A stretch of 64,000 nucleotides of DNA, taken from contig PKRJ01000005.1 of NCBI GenBank assembly GCA_017577365.1, positions 1 to 64,000 of the forward strand. Direction: 5' to 3'. A program made the position numbers and the translations under genes. Position 1 is the first letter of the stretch. The number at the start of each line of letters is the position of its first letter. Positions 8,573-16,446 of this stretch are shown here, piece by piece. This DNA comes from Gammaproteobacteria bacterium. Lineage in GTDB: Bacteria > Pseudomonadota > Gammaproteobacteria > Steroidobacterales > Rariloculaceae. The notes under the pieces were generated by a model. The model made no database searches, had not been told where the DNA came from, and saw nothing but the letters and a program-made list of their open reading frames with translations.

Positions 8573-9184
8573 ATGGATCTGACCGGCCTCGTTCAAGACA
8601 TCGAAGCATCCGTCGTCGGAGAATGGATGCGCACGACCGTGAGGGCCGTGCCCATCGTCGAGGCGATCCACGTGATGGCCATCGCCGTCGTCTTCGGCAC
8701 GATTCTCGTCGTCGACCTGCGGCTGCTCGGCGTTCGCGATACGAAGAGGCCGTACACGCAAGTCTCCCGCGAGCTGCTCGTCTGGACCTGGGCCGCGTTC
8801 GTCGTCGCGGCCGTCACCGGCGCGATGATGTTCGCGGCGAACGCGATGACGTATTACCAGAACACGCCGTTCAGGCTGAAGCTGCTCGCGATCGCCGCCG
8901 CCGGCTTGAACATGCTCGTATTCCACTTCGTGACGGGCCGCAACGTCGACGAGTGGGATACGGAACGCACGGCGCCCGCGGGCGGCCGCGTCGCCGGCGC
9001 GTTGTCCATCCTGATTTGGACGACGGTAATCGTGCTCGGCCGCTGGATCGGCTTCACGAAGGGGTACGATTTCTCCATCCCCGAGGAAGTCGATCTCGAC
9101 GCCCTCGGCAGCGGGATCGACGTGCTCCTCGACTTCGGCGACGCGCTACCGAGCGGCGCACCGCCGAGCGACGCCGCGCCGTAG
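8573..9184 (+). CDS. DUF6644-like integral membrane protein (copy 2)
   Basis: This 203-residue paralogue of the preceding gene has the same plan: an N-terminal acidic segment, EAIHVMAIAVVFGTILVVDLRL as first membrane helix, then WTWAAFVVAAVTGAMMFAA, a third helix and a fourth helix before LGRWIGF. The shared features with copy 1 are the intramembrane His, the W-x-W before a V/M-T-G-A motif, F-x-x-K-L/M-L-L and a final LGR. The C-terminal acidic tail of about 40 residues is unique to this copy. The pair could form a heterodimer. It sits behind a DUF6152 gene, so the three products may work together at the membrane. Confidence 0.7.
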   Translation: MDLTGLVQDIEASVVGEWMRTTVRAVPIVEAIHVMAIAVVFGTILVVDLRLLGVRDTKRPYTQVSRELLVWTWAAFVVAAVTGAMMFAANAMTYYQNTPFRLKLLAIAAAGLNMLVFHFVTGRNVDEWDTERTAPAGGRVAGALSILIWTTVIVLGRWIGFTKGYDFSIPEEVDLDALGSGIDVLLDFGDALPSGAPPSDAAP

Positions 9185-9232
9185 GACGCACCGCCGAGAC
9201 AAGCACTTTCTCCGCCGCTGGGAGGCCGACCT

Positions 9233-10207
9233 TCAGCGCGCCGGCCAGCCCGGGTGCATGCGGTACGGCACCTGCAGCACCGTCGCTTCGATCTGCTTGA
9301 TCTTGCCGTCGATCACCTTGAACGACTCGAAGATCAGGAAGCTCATCGGTCGCGCGAAGACGCCCTGCGGCGTATAGGAACGCCCGCGCTCCATCGGCAC
9401 CGAGCTCAGATCGCCGCGGTGATCGAACGTCGCGATCGCCGAGACGATCTGATTCTCTTCGTCGACGACGAGATAGCGCCGGTTCGAGATCGACGTGACG
9501 ATCACGAGCCGTCCCGTGTCGAACTGCTCGCGGCAGCTCATGCGTTGAACCGGGTTCGGCGCATCGGCAACGAGCGTCATCTGATTGCCGTTCTCGAAAC
9601 GAACGCAGTCGTCGTGGAACGGCGTGATGTCGCCGCGGCTCTGCGTGATGCCTTCGAAGTACGAATCCGCGATGTCGATCAGCGCCTGGCGGGATACGCG
9701 CCGATTCGGCGGAACCCGCTCCCACCAGATCGGGCGGTTGACCGCGAAGCGATTGATCGACTCGTCGCCCTCGTTGCGCCGCAGGACCGACGTCTCGATC
9801 TCGGTGATCTGCCGATTCTCGACCTTGAGGCGCGCCGCGAGCATCGACGGCAGCCCGCTCTCGACGACGGCCGCGTAAAGCTGGATGCCTCCGGACGCGG
9901 GATCGGTGAAGACGAGCTGGTTCTCGCCGAGGCCGTCCGCGGTCGCCCAGAGCGCATCGCCGATCGCGAGCTCGACGCCGTTCTCGGTGTAGCGCACGTT
10001 CGGCGCGAGCGGCACCGCGGACGGCGCGTTGTGCGTGATGCCGTACAGGAAACGCTCGGCGAACTCGCGCAGGCATTCGTCGCCGCAGACGACCTTGTAC
10101 TCGGACGACTCGTTGGTGCCCGTCGACGGCTGGGCGAAGGTCGACGCGGCAAACGAGAGCGCGGCGGCCAGCACGGCCGCGCTCGCGAACGTGGCGCGGA
10201 ACGGCAT
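9233..10207 (-). CDS. Exported protein made of two NTF2-like half-repeats
   Basis: The 324-residue product has a clear signal peptide (hydrophobic residues 8-24, then T-F-A-Q). The mature protein is an internal duplication. The first half has FLYGIT, VRYTENG and KVENRQITEIETSVL; the second has YFEGIT, VRFENGNQ and KVIDGKIKQIEATVL. These are the pieces of NTF2/SnoaL-like alpha+beta barrels. I recall a similar domain as DUF8021 but cannot confirm it. Two Cys in CGDEC could form a disulphide. The gene is convergent with the DUF6644-like gene (48 bases between stops). Function unknown. Confidence 0.65.
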   Translation of the reverse strand: MPFRATFASAAVLAAALSFAASTFAQPSTGTNESSEYKVVCGDECLREFAERFLYGITHNAPSAVPLAPNVRYTENGVELAIGDALWATADGLGENQLVFTDPASGGIQLYAAVVESGLPSMLAARLKVENRQITEIETSVLRRNEGDESINRFAVNRPIWWERVPPNRRVSRQALIDIADSYFEGITQSRGDITPFHDDCVRFENGNQMTLVADAPNPVQRMSCREQFDTGRLVIVTSISNRRYLVVDEENQIVSAIATFDHRGDLSSVPMERGRSYTPQGVFARPMSFLIFESFKVIDGKIKQIEATVLQVPYRMHPGWPAR

Positions 10208-10306
10208 AGTCCTCCCCCTGTGCTCTTCTCGCTCGATGGTCGAAGGCGGCGAGGATTATCGCCGAAGGAGGCGGGTTCGGCATGCTTCGCCGCGGAGATT
10301 CGAGGA

Positions 10307-10335
10307 GCGGCGGCCGGCCTCGCGCCGGCCGCCGC
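10307..10335 (-). terminator. Strong GC hairpin after the dienelactone hydrolase gene
   Basis: A perfect 12-bp stem (GCGGCGGCCGGC with its complement) closes a 5-base loop, 12 bases beyond the hydrolase stop on the minus strand. No U-run follows, so it is either a factor-assisted terminator or an mRNA 3'-end stabiliser. Confidence 0.4.
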
Positions 10336-10347
10336 GAGCGGCGAGGC

Positions 10348-11223
10348 TCAGGCGAGCGCTTTCTCGAAGAGGGCCAGCATTCGGCCCCAGGCGCGTTCGG
10401 CCTGCTGCTCGTGATAGACGTCGGAATCGATCACGGTCCAGCCGTGCGCGGCGCCGGCGTAGACCTCGATCTCGGCGTCGAGGCCCGCCTCGCCGAACGC
10501 CTGGCGAAGCACGTTCTTCGCCTCGGGCTCGCGCTCGTCGTCGTTCTCCGCGATCGCGATCAGGAAGCTCGCGCGCATGCGCGGGATCAGGAGATGCGGG
10601 CTGTCCTCGTTCTGCGTCACGAGACCGCCGCCGTGGAACGAGCAGCCTGCGCCGATACGCTGGGGCACCGTGGCCGCGGTGCGCATCACGATCGGACCGC
10701 CCATGCAGTAGCCGATCGTGCCGATCTTACGGTTCTTGTCGACGGCGTCCTGCTGATCGAGCCACGAGACGAACGCGCGCGCGTCGGTCATGTGCGTCTG
10801 CGCATTCAACGATCTCGCGAGCGGGAACACGGTGTCGCGCACCGCGGGATCGGAGAACGACGCGCCTTCGGGCACGACGGGGGCGCGCCGCGTGCGATAG
10901 AACGGATTGACGACGAGCACGGCGTAGCCCGACTCGGCGAGGCGCTTGCCCATCGAGCGGAACGCGGGACGCAGGCCGAGGATATCGGGCCAGCAAAGCA
11001 CGGCGGCGTGCGCGCCGCTCGACGGATGCACGAAATACGCATCGCAGACGCCGTCCGGCGTCTGGATCTCGACGTCGGACTCGCTGACGGCCTGCGCGTT
11101 CGCGACGGGCGGCAGCAGCATCGCGAGGCCGACGCTCGCCGACAGCTGGCCGAACTTACGCCGCGTGAGCTGAGCCTTGTTCACGTACCGCCCGAGGTCT
11201 TCTACGAAATGTTCGTCGCACAT
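10348..11223 (-). CDS. Tat-exported dienelactone hydrolase family protein
   Basis: This 291-residue alpha/beta-hydrolase has a cytoplasmic lead-in of about 20 residues, a twin-arginine motif (TRRKFG) and a hydrophobic segment ending ANAQA. The DLH catalytic triad is visible: Cys173 in GYCMGG, Asp228/229 in AENDDERE and His260 in GAAHGW. DLH enzymes hydrolyse cyclic lactones or esters, and the Cys nucleophile is the hallmark of the family. The Tat leader implies a folded periplasmic enzyme. The gene is followed by a strong hairpin, and the DUF8021-like gene lies further downstream. Confidence 0.85.
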   Translation of the reverse strand: MCDEHFVEDLGRYVNKAQLTRRKFGQLSASVGLAMLLPPVANAQAVSESDVEIQTPDGVCDAYFVHPSSGAHAAVLCWPDILGLRPAFRSMGKRLAESGYAVLVVNPFYRTRRAPVVPEGASFSDPAVRDTVFPLARSLNAQTHMTDARAFVSWLDQQDAVDKNRKIGTIGYCMGGPIVMRTAATVPQRIGAGCSFHGGGLVTQNEDSPHLLIPRMRASFLIAIAENDDEREPEAKNVLRQAFGEAGLDAEIEVYAGAAHGWTVIDSDVYHEQQAERAWGRMLALFEKALA

Positions 11224-11390
11224 TGGTTCTGTTCCCCCTACTCGATCCGCCGCCCGCCCGGCGACATGGCCTCAAACTATACCAAGCGGCGCGCCGCACG
11301 AGCGAGCGAAAGCTCCGTGCGGCGGAGGCTTCCCGAACGAGGGCGTTTCATCCGCGACAGGACGGGTCGGCCGGCGGCTTCGGAGCGCGG

Positions 11391-12071
11391 CTACTCGTAG
11401 CGGAGCACGTCCGCCGGGTTCGCGCGTGCGCAGAGCGCGGCGCGCGCCGAGCACCTTGCGCACGGCCATCTCGTGCTGCCTGCGCGCGACGACGAAAAGC
11501 ACCATCGCGACGAGGCCCATGACGGCGATCGCGAACGCGAGCGTACAGAGCATCGAGAACGCGGCCGTCAGACGACCGAAGACCACGTAGGCGCGCTCGA
11601 AGCGCTCGTCGACGAACTCTCGGCCGATCGGCACGTCGGGCGAGAGCGGACGCCAGACGTCGTCGATGTGCCGGAGCGCGGAGGGAATATCCTGGGACGA
11701 CAGCCGTACGACGGGATAGCGGATCTCGGCTGCGGCGCGTAGACGAACGCTCGCGAGCCCCAGCCGAAGACTCGATCGGGCGCGTGCTCGACGACGCCGA
11801 TGATCGTATGCGGCGTCGGCGGGTGATCCGTGCCGAGGTGGCCGCGATAGAGCGTCTTGCCCACCGCCTCGCTCGGATCGGGCCAGCCGAGCCGCTCGGC
11901 CGCGAGCCGGTCGATCACGAGCCGTGCGGCACCGTCGGCCCCACCGTCGCCCATCTCCCGCTCGAACGCGCGTCCGGCGAGGAGTCGCTTACCGAGCGTC
12001 GAGAAGTAGCGCGGGATGCCGCGCGCGGAATGCTCGCGATTGCGGAGCCGGCTCAGTTCCGAGATGCTCAT
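11391..12071 (-). pseudogene. Remnant of an FtsX/MacB-type ABC transporter permease
   Basis: On the minus strand the first piece (12071 to about 11730) encodes part of a MacB-like periplasmic domain: YFSTLGKRLLAGRAFE, then VIDRLAAERLGW and IIGVVEH. A frameshift near 11730 moves the reading to a second frame that continues ALRHIDDVWRPLSPDVP and the first FtsX helix up to EMAVRKVLGAR. There the middle of the FtsX domain (two or more helices) is deleted, and a third frame supplies the standard permease ending NPADVLRYE with its stop at 11391-11393. The N-terminal transmembrane part is also missing. These lesions rule out function. A perfect operator-like repeat stands just upstream. Confidence 0.8.
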
Positions 12072-12077
12072 GACATT

Positions 12078-12099
12078 GTGTATTGCGGAAGCAATACAC
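12078..12099. promoter_or_regulatory. Perfect inverted repeat, candidate GntR (YtrA-type) operator
   Basis: GTGTATTGC (12078-12086), a 4-base spacer, and GCAATACAC (12091-12099) form a perfect 9-bp inverted repeat, 6 bases upstream of the remnant permease start. The same GTGTATTGC half-site occurs at 15195-15203 in front of the GntR gene. An outer repeat ATTGTG (12075-12080) / CACAAT (12111-12116) surrounds it. YtrA-type GntR proteins are known to control ABC transporter operons, which fits the pseudogene. Confidence 0.6.
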
Positions 12100-12268
12100 T
12101 AGTACTGTGACACAATGGGCCTGTCACGCGCCCACGGGATCGGGGTTATTCCGAGCGCGGACACGGGCGATTGCCGGGACGAGCAGGGGGGCGCCGTTTC
12201 CGGCAAAATCATGCAGGTCGGCGGAGGTCCAGGCCGGACGACCCGCGGAAGAAAGCAGGAGGTTTTCG

Positions 12269-13168
12269 ATGGTTTCGACGCGCATCCTTGCAGGTCTCGC
12301 AGCGCTGACGTTCGTGGGAGCCGCCGTGCCTGCGGCCGCGGGCGACAAGGCAGAGGTCGAGTCGGCGGCTCCTCTGCTGTGGCAACCGTCGATGAACGTA
12401 TTTCGGCTTTTCGCCGTCGAGCCGGAGCAGATGTTCGAGTTCTACGGCGGCGTGCTGGGACTCGAGCAGCTACAGACGTTCAACGTGGGAGCCGACGGGC
12501 AGGTTCACCGATTTCGCGTGGGCAACTCCGAGTTGAAGCTGCGCCGTGATCCGAACCGGCAATACGTGCCGGGCGGTGTCGACAAAGCGACCGGGCTTCG
12601 CCTGCTCACCTTCTTCTACCCCGAGCGAGAGCCGGTCGTCGAACGGTTCCGGGCGCACGGTCTTCCCGAGCCGCACTTCGTGGCCATGCCGGGAACGAAT
12701 TGGTTGTCGGCCATCGTCAATGATCCGCAAGGGCACGCGGTCGAGATCGTCATCGCGCCGAACGCGCCGGCCGAGCTGTACGACACGATCGAGGTCGGGC
12801 TGACCGTCGGCGATCTCGAGCGCAGCCGCAAGTTCTATCGCGAGTTCGTCGGGCTCGAGGAGCTTCCGCCGGCCGACGATCCGCGCTTCGGCACGAAGAA
12901 GTACTCGTTCAAGCACGGCACGACGGTCGTCAGCCTCCGTCACTTCGGGGACGATCTGCCGGGCGAAATCGGCGTCGGCGGGATCCAGTACGTGGTCACG
13001 GCCGTCGACCCGATCGACGGGCTGGCGAAGGCGCACGGCGTGCAGATCGACCGGCCGTTGAGCCCGCTGCAGGGCTACAACCTGCGTACCATCTGGCTTT
13101 CGGATCCAGACGGCGTAACGAACTATTTCGCCGAGACGGCCGTGAGCCGGCAGGCCGCGCGGCCGTGA
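12269..13168 (+). CDS. Exported VOC (glyoxalase/dioxygenase-fold) protein with two modules
   Basis: The 299-residue protein has a signal peptide (residues 1-24, ending A-A-A-G). It contains two vicinal-oxygen-chelate modules: residues about 40-165 (NVFRLFAVEPEQMFEFYGGVLGL start) and about 170-290 (EVGLTVGDLERSRKFYREFV start, WLSDPDGVTNYF end). The second module keeps E-V-G-L-T-V plus a late D-P-x-G, but a full His/Glu metal set is not obvious. A strong AGGAGG at 12257-12262, 6 bases from the ATG, fixes the start. VOC proteins are rarely exported, so this may bind rather than convert a ligand. It reads away from the decayed permease. Confidence 0.78.
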   Translation: MVSTRILAGLAALTFVGAAVPAAAGDKAEVESAAPLLWQPSMNVFRLFAVEPEQMFEFYGGVLGLEQLQTFNVGADGQVHRFRVGNSELKLRRDPNRQYVPGGVDKATGLRLLTFFYPEREPVVERFRAHGLPEPHFVAMPGTNWLSAIVNDPQGHAVEIVIAPNAPAELYDTIEVGLTVGDLERSRKFYREFVGLEELPPADDPRFGTKKYSFKHGTTVVSLRHFGDDLPGEIGVGGIQYVVTAVDPIDGLAKAHGVQIDRPLSPLQGYNLRTIWLSDPDGVTNYFAETAVSRQAARP

Positions 13169-13239
13169 ACGCGGCGCGACTGCGAGCTCGATGCATCCTC
13201 GTTGCCGCGAGCCGGCGGGCGAGCCCCGGCTCGCGGCGC

Positions 13240-13926
13240 TCAAACGGACGATTCCTTCTTCTCTCGATAACCGATGCGGTGAAATGGGTTCACGAGGCCA
13301 CTGACGAGGTTACGAGAGTGTGCGGCGATGCGCTTCAAGTAACGGACGTACAGCACGAGCGCCGCCGCATCGTCGGCCGCGAGATCGGTCGTCTTGCCTG
13401 ATACGATCCCCTCGACCAGCTCCTCGCACTCCGCGGAGAGCTGCTCCTTGTACGTCACCATGATGTGGCGCGCCTTGTCGACGTCGTTCTGCTTGAAGGC
13501 CGCGACCATCTCGCGGAACAGCTCTCCCACCCGCGTTTCGATGTCGGCGACCTTGGGCTCGAGCGATCCCCCGTGCAGCCGGCGCGGATGCCAGCGCGCA
13601 AGGTCGTAGATGTTCTTCGCGTAATCGCCGATCCGCTCGATGTCGATGACGACGCTGACGAGCACGAGACCGGACGCGAGATCGGCCGGGCCGCTCACGG
13701 CGAGATGCGTCATCACCTTGCGGCGCACGTCGCGCTCGAAGCGGTTCACGTCCTTGTCGAGCTCGTAGATGTCGATATCGATCGAGCCGTCGTCGCGGCG
13801 ACGCAGCGATTCCACCGAGGCGTCGAACATGCCGAGCGCGATATCGAGCATCTGATGCGACTCGCGCAGGGCCTGCGTGAAGAGGTCGTCCTTCGTGAAG
13901 ATCGACAACACGTTCTTCCAACTCAT
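13240..13926 (-). CDS. PhoU-domain protein
   Basis: This 228-residue all-helical protein has two PhoU-like halves with the acidic signatures E-x-D-K-D-V-N-R-F-E-R-D and VVIDIERIGDYAKNIYDLA; the latter is the typical metal-cluster motif. It is encoded 2 bases after the Na/Pi cotransporter stop, so it is almost certainly cotranslated with it. By analogy with PhoU and with the PhoU domains fused to other NptA-type carriers, it should regulate phosphate flux through that carrier at the cytoplasmic face. No PstSCAB or PhoBR genes are in the window. Confidence 0.88.
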   Translation of the reverse strand: MSWKNVLSIFTKDDLFTQALRESHQMLDIALGMFDASVESLRRRDDGSIDIDIYELDKDVNRFERDVRRKVMTHLAVSGPADLASGLVLVSVVIDIERIGDYAKNIYDLARWHPRRLHGGSLEPKVADIETRVGELFREMVAAFKQNDVDKARHIMVTYKEQLSAECEELVEGIVSGKTTDLAADDAAALVLYVRYLKRIAAHSRNLVSGLVNPFHRIGYREKKESSV

Positions 13927-13928
13927 GG

Positions 13929-15107
13929 TTAGCCCATCCACTCGACGATGGCGACGATCGTCACCGGAATGATGAAGTACACGAGCGACAAGAATGCGAC
14001 CGGCATGAACGGCTGTCGCATGGCCCATTCTCCCATGCGCTCGGCGACGCGCAGCGGAATCCGGCGAATCGCCGGAATGGGCCACACGAGCACGATCCCG
14101 AGGAGGTTGAACAGGACGTGCGAGAACGCGACCGTCACCGCGACGGGGCTCGCCGTCGCGAGGGCGGCCAGCATCGCGGTCAACGTAGTGCCCAGATTCG
14201 CGCCGAGGGCGAAAGGATAGAGCTGGCCGAGCTTGAGGACGCCGGCCGCCGTCAGCGGGATCGCCAAGGAGGTCGGAATCGAGCTCGACTGCACGGCGAA
14301 CGTGATGAGCAGCCCGAGCAGCATCGCCCGCCCGGCGCTGCGGAAGAGATGCGTGTCGAAGAATTGCTCGAGACGTGCCAGCATCAGGCTCCGAAGCAGC
14401 TTCACGATCGCGACGAGCATCCCGTACGTCAGCGCGATCGATACGACCAGCAGAACGACCGGTTGATCCCGCACGAGCCATGCCAGCGCGTCGATCGCGG
14501 GCTGCGTCGCCGTGCGCAGCGGGTTCGCGAGGTGCATGCCGCCGACGTCCTGGAACGCGTCGGCGAGCAGCGTCGATGCATGCGAAAGGAGGCCCGTCGC
14601 GATCTCGAGCGGCAGCAGCACGAGCACGCCGATCACGTTGAACGTGCAGTGGACCGCGGCCCCGGCGAACGCACGTTGCAGCTCGTGCGGGCGTTTGAAG
14701 TGTCCGAGCGAGACGAGCATGCTCGTGACGGTCGTGCCGATGTTCGCGCCCATGATCAGCGGGATCGCGCCTTCGAGCGATATCGCGCCGCCGGCGACCA
14801 TGCCGACGATGATCGACGTCGACGTCGAGGAGCTTTGCACGATCGCGGTCGCGAGCACGCCGAGGAACAGACCGACGATCGGGTTCGACGTCGTCTCGAG
14901 CACCGATTCGGCGAATTCGCGTCCGAACAGGTTGAACGCGTGCGCCATCGCGCCGATCGCGACGATGAAAAAATAAAGGCTCGCGAAGATCCCGACGATC
15001 TTGAGCGCTACGTGCAAACGTGTCGAATCGAGTCGCGCGATCGGCACCGTGCCTCGCCCCCCGGCAAACCGGCGGCCGATTCTGCGGGAGTGAAGGACTC
15101 CGCGCAA
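13929..15107 (-). CDS. Na+/phosphate cotransporter (NptA/PNaS family)
   Basis: The 392-residue membrane protein carries both inverted-repeat signature motifs of type II Na/Pi carriers, AIVQSSSTSTS and AVQSSSIPTS, each followed by a GANIGTT or GANLGTT element. It imports or exports phosphate with sodium across the inner membrane. About eight hydrophobic segments are visible. The start is uncertain: the ATG at 15107 precedes about 30 charged residues before the first helix. In many bacteria a PhoU domain is fused to the C-terminus; here it is a separate gene 2 bases downstream. Confidence 0.9.
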   Translation of the reverse strand: MRGVLHSRRIGRRFAGGRGTVPIARLDSTRLHVALKIVGIFASLYFFIVAIGAMAHAFNLFGREFAESVLETTSNPIVGLFLGVLATAIVQSSSTSTSIIVGMVAGGAISLEGAIPLIMGANIGTTVTSMLVSLGHFKRPHELQRAFAGAAVHCTFNVIGVLVLLPLEIATGLLSHASTLLADAFQDVGGMHLANPLRTATQPAIDALAWLVRDQPVVLLVVSIALTYGMLVAIVKLLRSLMLARLEQFFDTHLFRSAGRAMLLGLLITFAVQSSSIPTSLAIPLTAAGVLKLGQLYPFALGANLGTTLTAMLAALATASPVAVTVAFSHVLFNLLGIVLVWPIPAIRRIPLRVAERMGEWAMRQPFMPVAFLSLVYFIIPVTIVAIVEWMG

Positions 15108-15194
15108 TCGCTACTTTACGTCGCCCGAGCTTGCCTGCCGCCGCCGCAGCGCCGAAAGGCGTCATCATTCGCGCGCCCGAGGGGCTCGCGCCGA

Positions 15195-15234
15195 GTGTAT
15201 TGCGTTGTCAACACAGTGAGCGCGCGCCTACAAT
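15195..15234 (+). promoter_or_regulatory. GntR gene promoter with operator half-site
   Basis: TTGTCA (15205-15210) and TACAAT (15229-15234) with an 18-base spacer form one of the best sigma-70 promoters in the window. GTGTATTGC at 15195-15203 and a looser inverted partner ending ACAC at 15214 overlap the -35 element. This half-site repeats the one at 12078, which suggests autorepression by the GntR protein. The leader would be about 57 bases. Confidence 0.6.
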
Positions 15235-15297
15235 TGGCGTCTCGAACGACCGGGGCAGCCAAGTCGTCGCGCCCTGCGAAACTCTCGCGAAACCGCC

Positions 15298-15648
15298 ATG
15301 ACGCAACACGTTCGCACTTGGGACGAGGATCGCCCGATCTATCGGCAGCTCATGGAGGAAATCGTCGCGCGTATCATCGACCGCACGTATCGAGAGGGCG
15401 AGATGCTGCCGTCGGTCCGCCAGCTCGCGAGCAAGTACGCCGTCAATCCGCTGACCGCGGCGCGCGCCTATCGGGAGCTCGAGGAGTTCACCGAGACCCG
15501 CCGGGGTATCGGCCTCGTCGTCAAGGAAGGGGTGCGCGACATCCTGCTGAAGCGCGAGCGCAAGCGTTTCCTGCGCGAGGAGTGGCCGGCCATCCGCGAC
15601 CGTATCCGCGCGCTCGAGCTCGACGTCCGCGACTTGCTCGACGAGTAA
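15298..15648 (+). CDS. GntR family regulator, YtrA subfamily
   Basis: This 116-residue protein has the standard GntR winged helix (residues 12-78: PIYRQLMEEIVARI, then EGEMLPSVRQLASKYAVNPLT and the wing RRGIGLVV). A short C-terminal helical stretch of about 40 residues follows, with no ligand domain. This size is typical of the YtrA subfamily, which controls ABC transporters of the FtsX or NatA type and its own gene. No intact target transporter is adjacent; a decayed permease with a matching operator lies 3.2 kb to the left, and an orphan ATPase lies at 22.1-23.1 kb. Confidence 0.88.
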   Translation: MTQHVRTWDEDRPIYRQLMEEIVARIIDRTYREGEMLPSVRQLASKYAVNPLTAARAYRELEEFTETRRGIGLVVKEGVRDILLKRERKRFLREEWPAIRDRIRALELDVRDLLDE

Positions 15649-15710
15649 CTCCCTGATTGCCAAGCCGTCCGGGGCAGCGGGCTCGATATTCGGAATAGTA
15701 GATCATTCGG

Positions 15711-15754
15711 ATAGAAATAATCTGTTGGATATATTGCTAGGCGGTCTCTAGCAT
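15711..15754 (+). promoter_or_regulatory. ahpC promoter with a loose OxyR-like site
   Basis: ATAG (15711), CTGT (15722), ATTG (15733) and GTCT (15744) are spaced exactly as in the OxyR pattern ATAG-N7-CTAT-N7-ATAG-N7-CTAT and match 12 of 16 positions. TTGGAT (15725-15730) and TAGCAT (15749-15754), 18 bases apart, may be the -35 and -10. The tract is strikingly AT-rich. The site is suggestive only, because it overlaps the -35 instead of lying upstream. Confidence 0.35.
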
Positions 15755-15811
15755 GGCCTCCATCGCAAGGTGCTGATCCCCAGGACTTTGCACAACAGGA
15801 GGTTGAAAAGA

Positions 15812-16348
15812 ATGCTGACCGTCGGTGACAAGTTTCCCGCATTTTCCCTGAAGGCCACGGTTTCCGAGGATCTCGCGAGCGCGTTCGAGACGATCACGAA
15901 CGAGAGCTACCCGGGCAAGTGGCTCGTGGTGTTCTTCTGGCCCAAGGACTTTACGTTCGTCTGTCCGACCGAGATCGCCGAGTTCGGACGGCGGAACGGC
16001 GACTTCGCGGATCGGGACGCGCAGGTGCTCGGCGCGTCCGTCGACAGCGAGTACGTCCACCTCGCGTGGCGCAAGGATCACCAGGACCTGAAGGGTCTTC
16101 CGTTCCCGATGTTGTCCGACCTTCGCAAGGACTTGAGCTCCGCGCTCGGCATTCTCGACGAGGAAGGCGTCGCGAAGCGCGCGACGTTCATCGTCGATCC
16201 GCAGGGCATCATCCGCTTCGTCTCGGTCACGGACATGAACGTCGGCCGCAACGTCGACGAGGTGCTGCGCGTGCTCGACGCGCTACAGACGGATGAGCTT
16301 TGCCCGTGCAACTGGCAGCCGGGCCAGGAGACCTTGAAGGTCGCCTGA
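15812..16348 (+). CDS. ahpC: Peroxiredoxin AhpC, actinobacterial three-cysteine type
   Basis: AhpC reduces peroxides and peroxynitrite in the cytoplasm. In the 178-residue product the peroxidatic Cys51 lies in FTFVCPTE, and the C-terminus has two further cysteines, C164 and C166, in DELCPCNW. Three cysteines in this arrangement are known from Mycobacterium tuberculosis AhpC, whose electron donor is AhpD rather than AhpF. The adjacent ahpD gene fits this. AGGAGG at 15797-15802 lies 9 bases before the ATG at 15812; an upstream ATG at 15770 has no such site and would add 14 atypical residues. Regulation by OxyR is possible from the upstream sequence. Confidence 0.93.
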   Translation: MLTVGDKFPAFSLKATVSEDLASAFETITNESYPGKWLVVFFWPKDFTFVCPTEIAEFGRRNGDFADRDAQVLGASVDSEYVHLAWRKDHQDLKGLPFPMLSDLRKDLSSALGILDEEGVAKRATFIVDPQGIIRFVSVTDMNVGRNVDEVLRVLDALQTDELCPCNWQPGQETLKVA

Positions 16349-16446
16349 GCTCAGCTCGGCCGGACGGCCCGAGCCGCTCCGGCGCGTTTGGGAATCAAAG
16401 CGGCCGCCTCGGCGTGAGCCGGGCGGCCGCTCGACGAGGAGCAGTC

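Noticed and set aside
12106..12127. CRP-like site near the GntR operator
   Set aside because: TGTGA and TCAC are present but 13 or more bases apart instead of 6.
13240..15168. Long minus-strand ORF of 642 codons covering the Na/Pi carrier region
   Set aside because: Only its last 228 codons are the PhoU gene; the upstream part is an out-of-frame shadow of the Na/Pi carrier gene.
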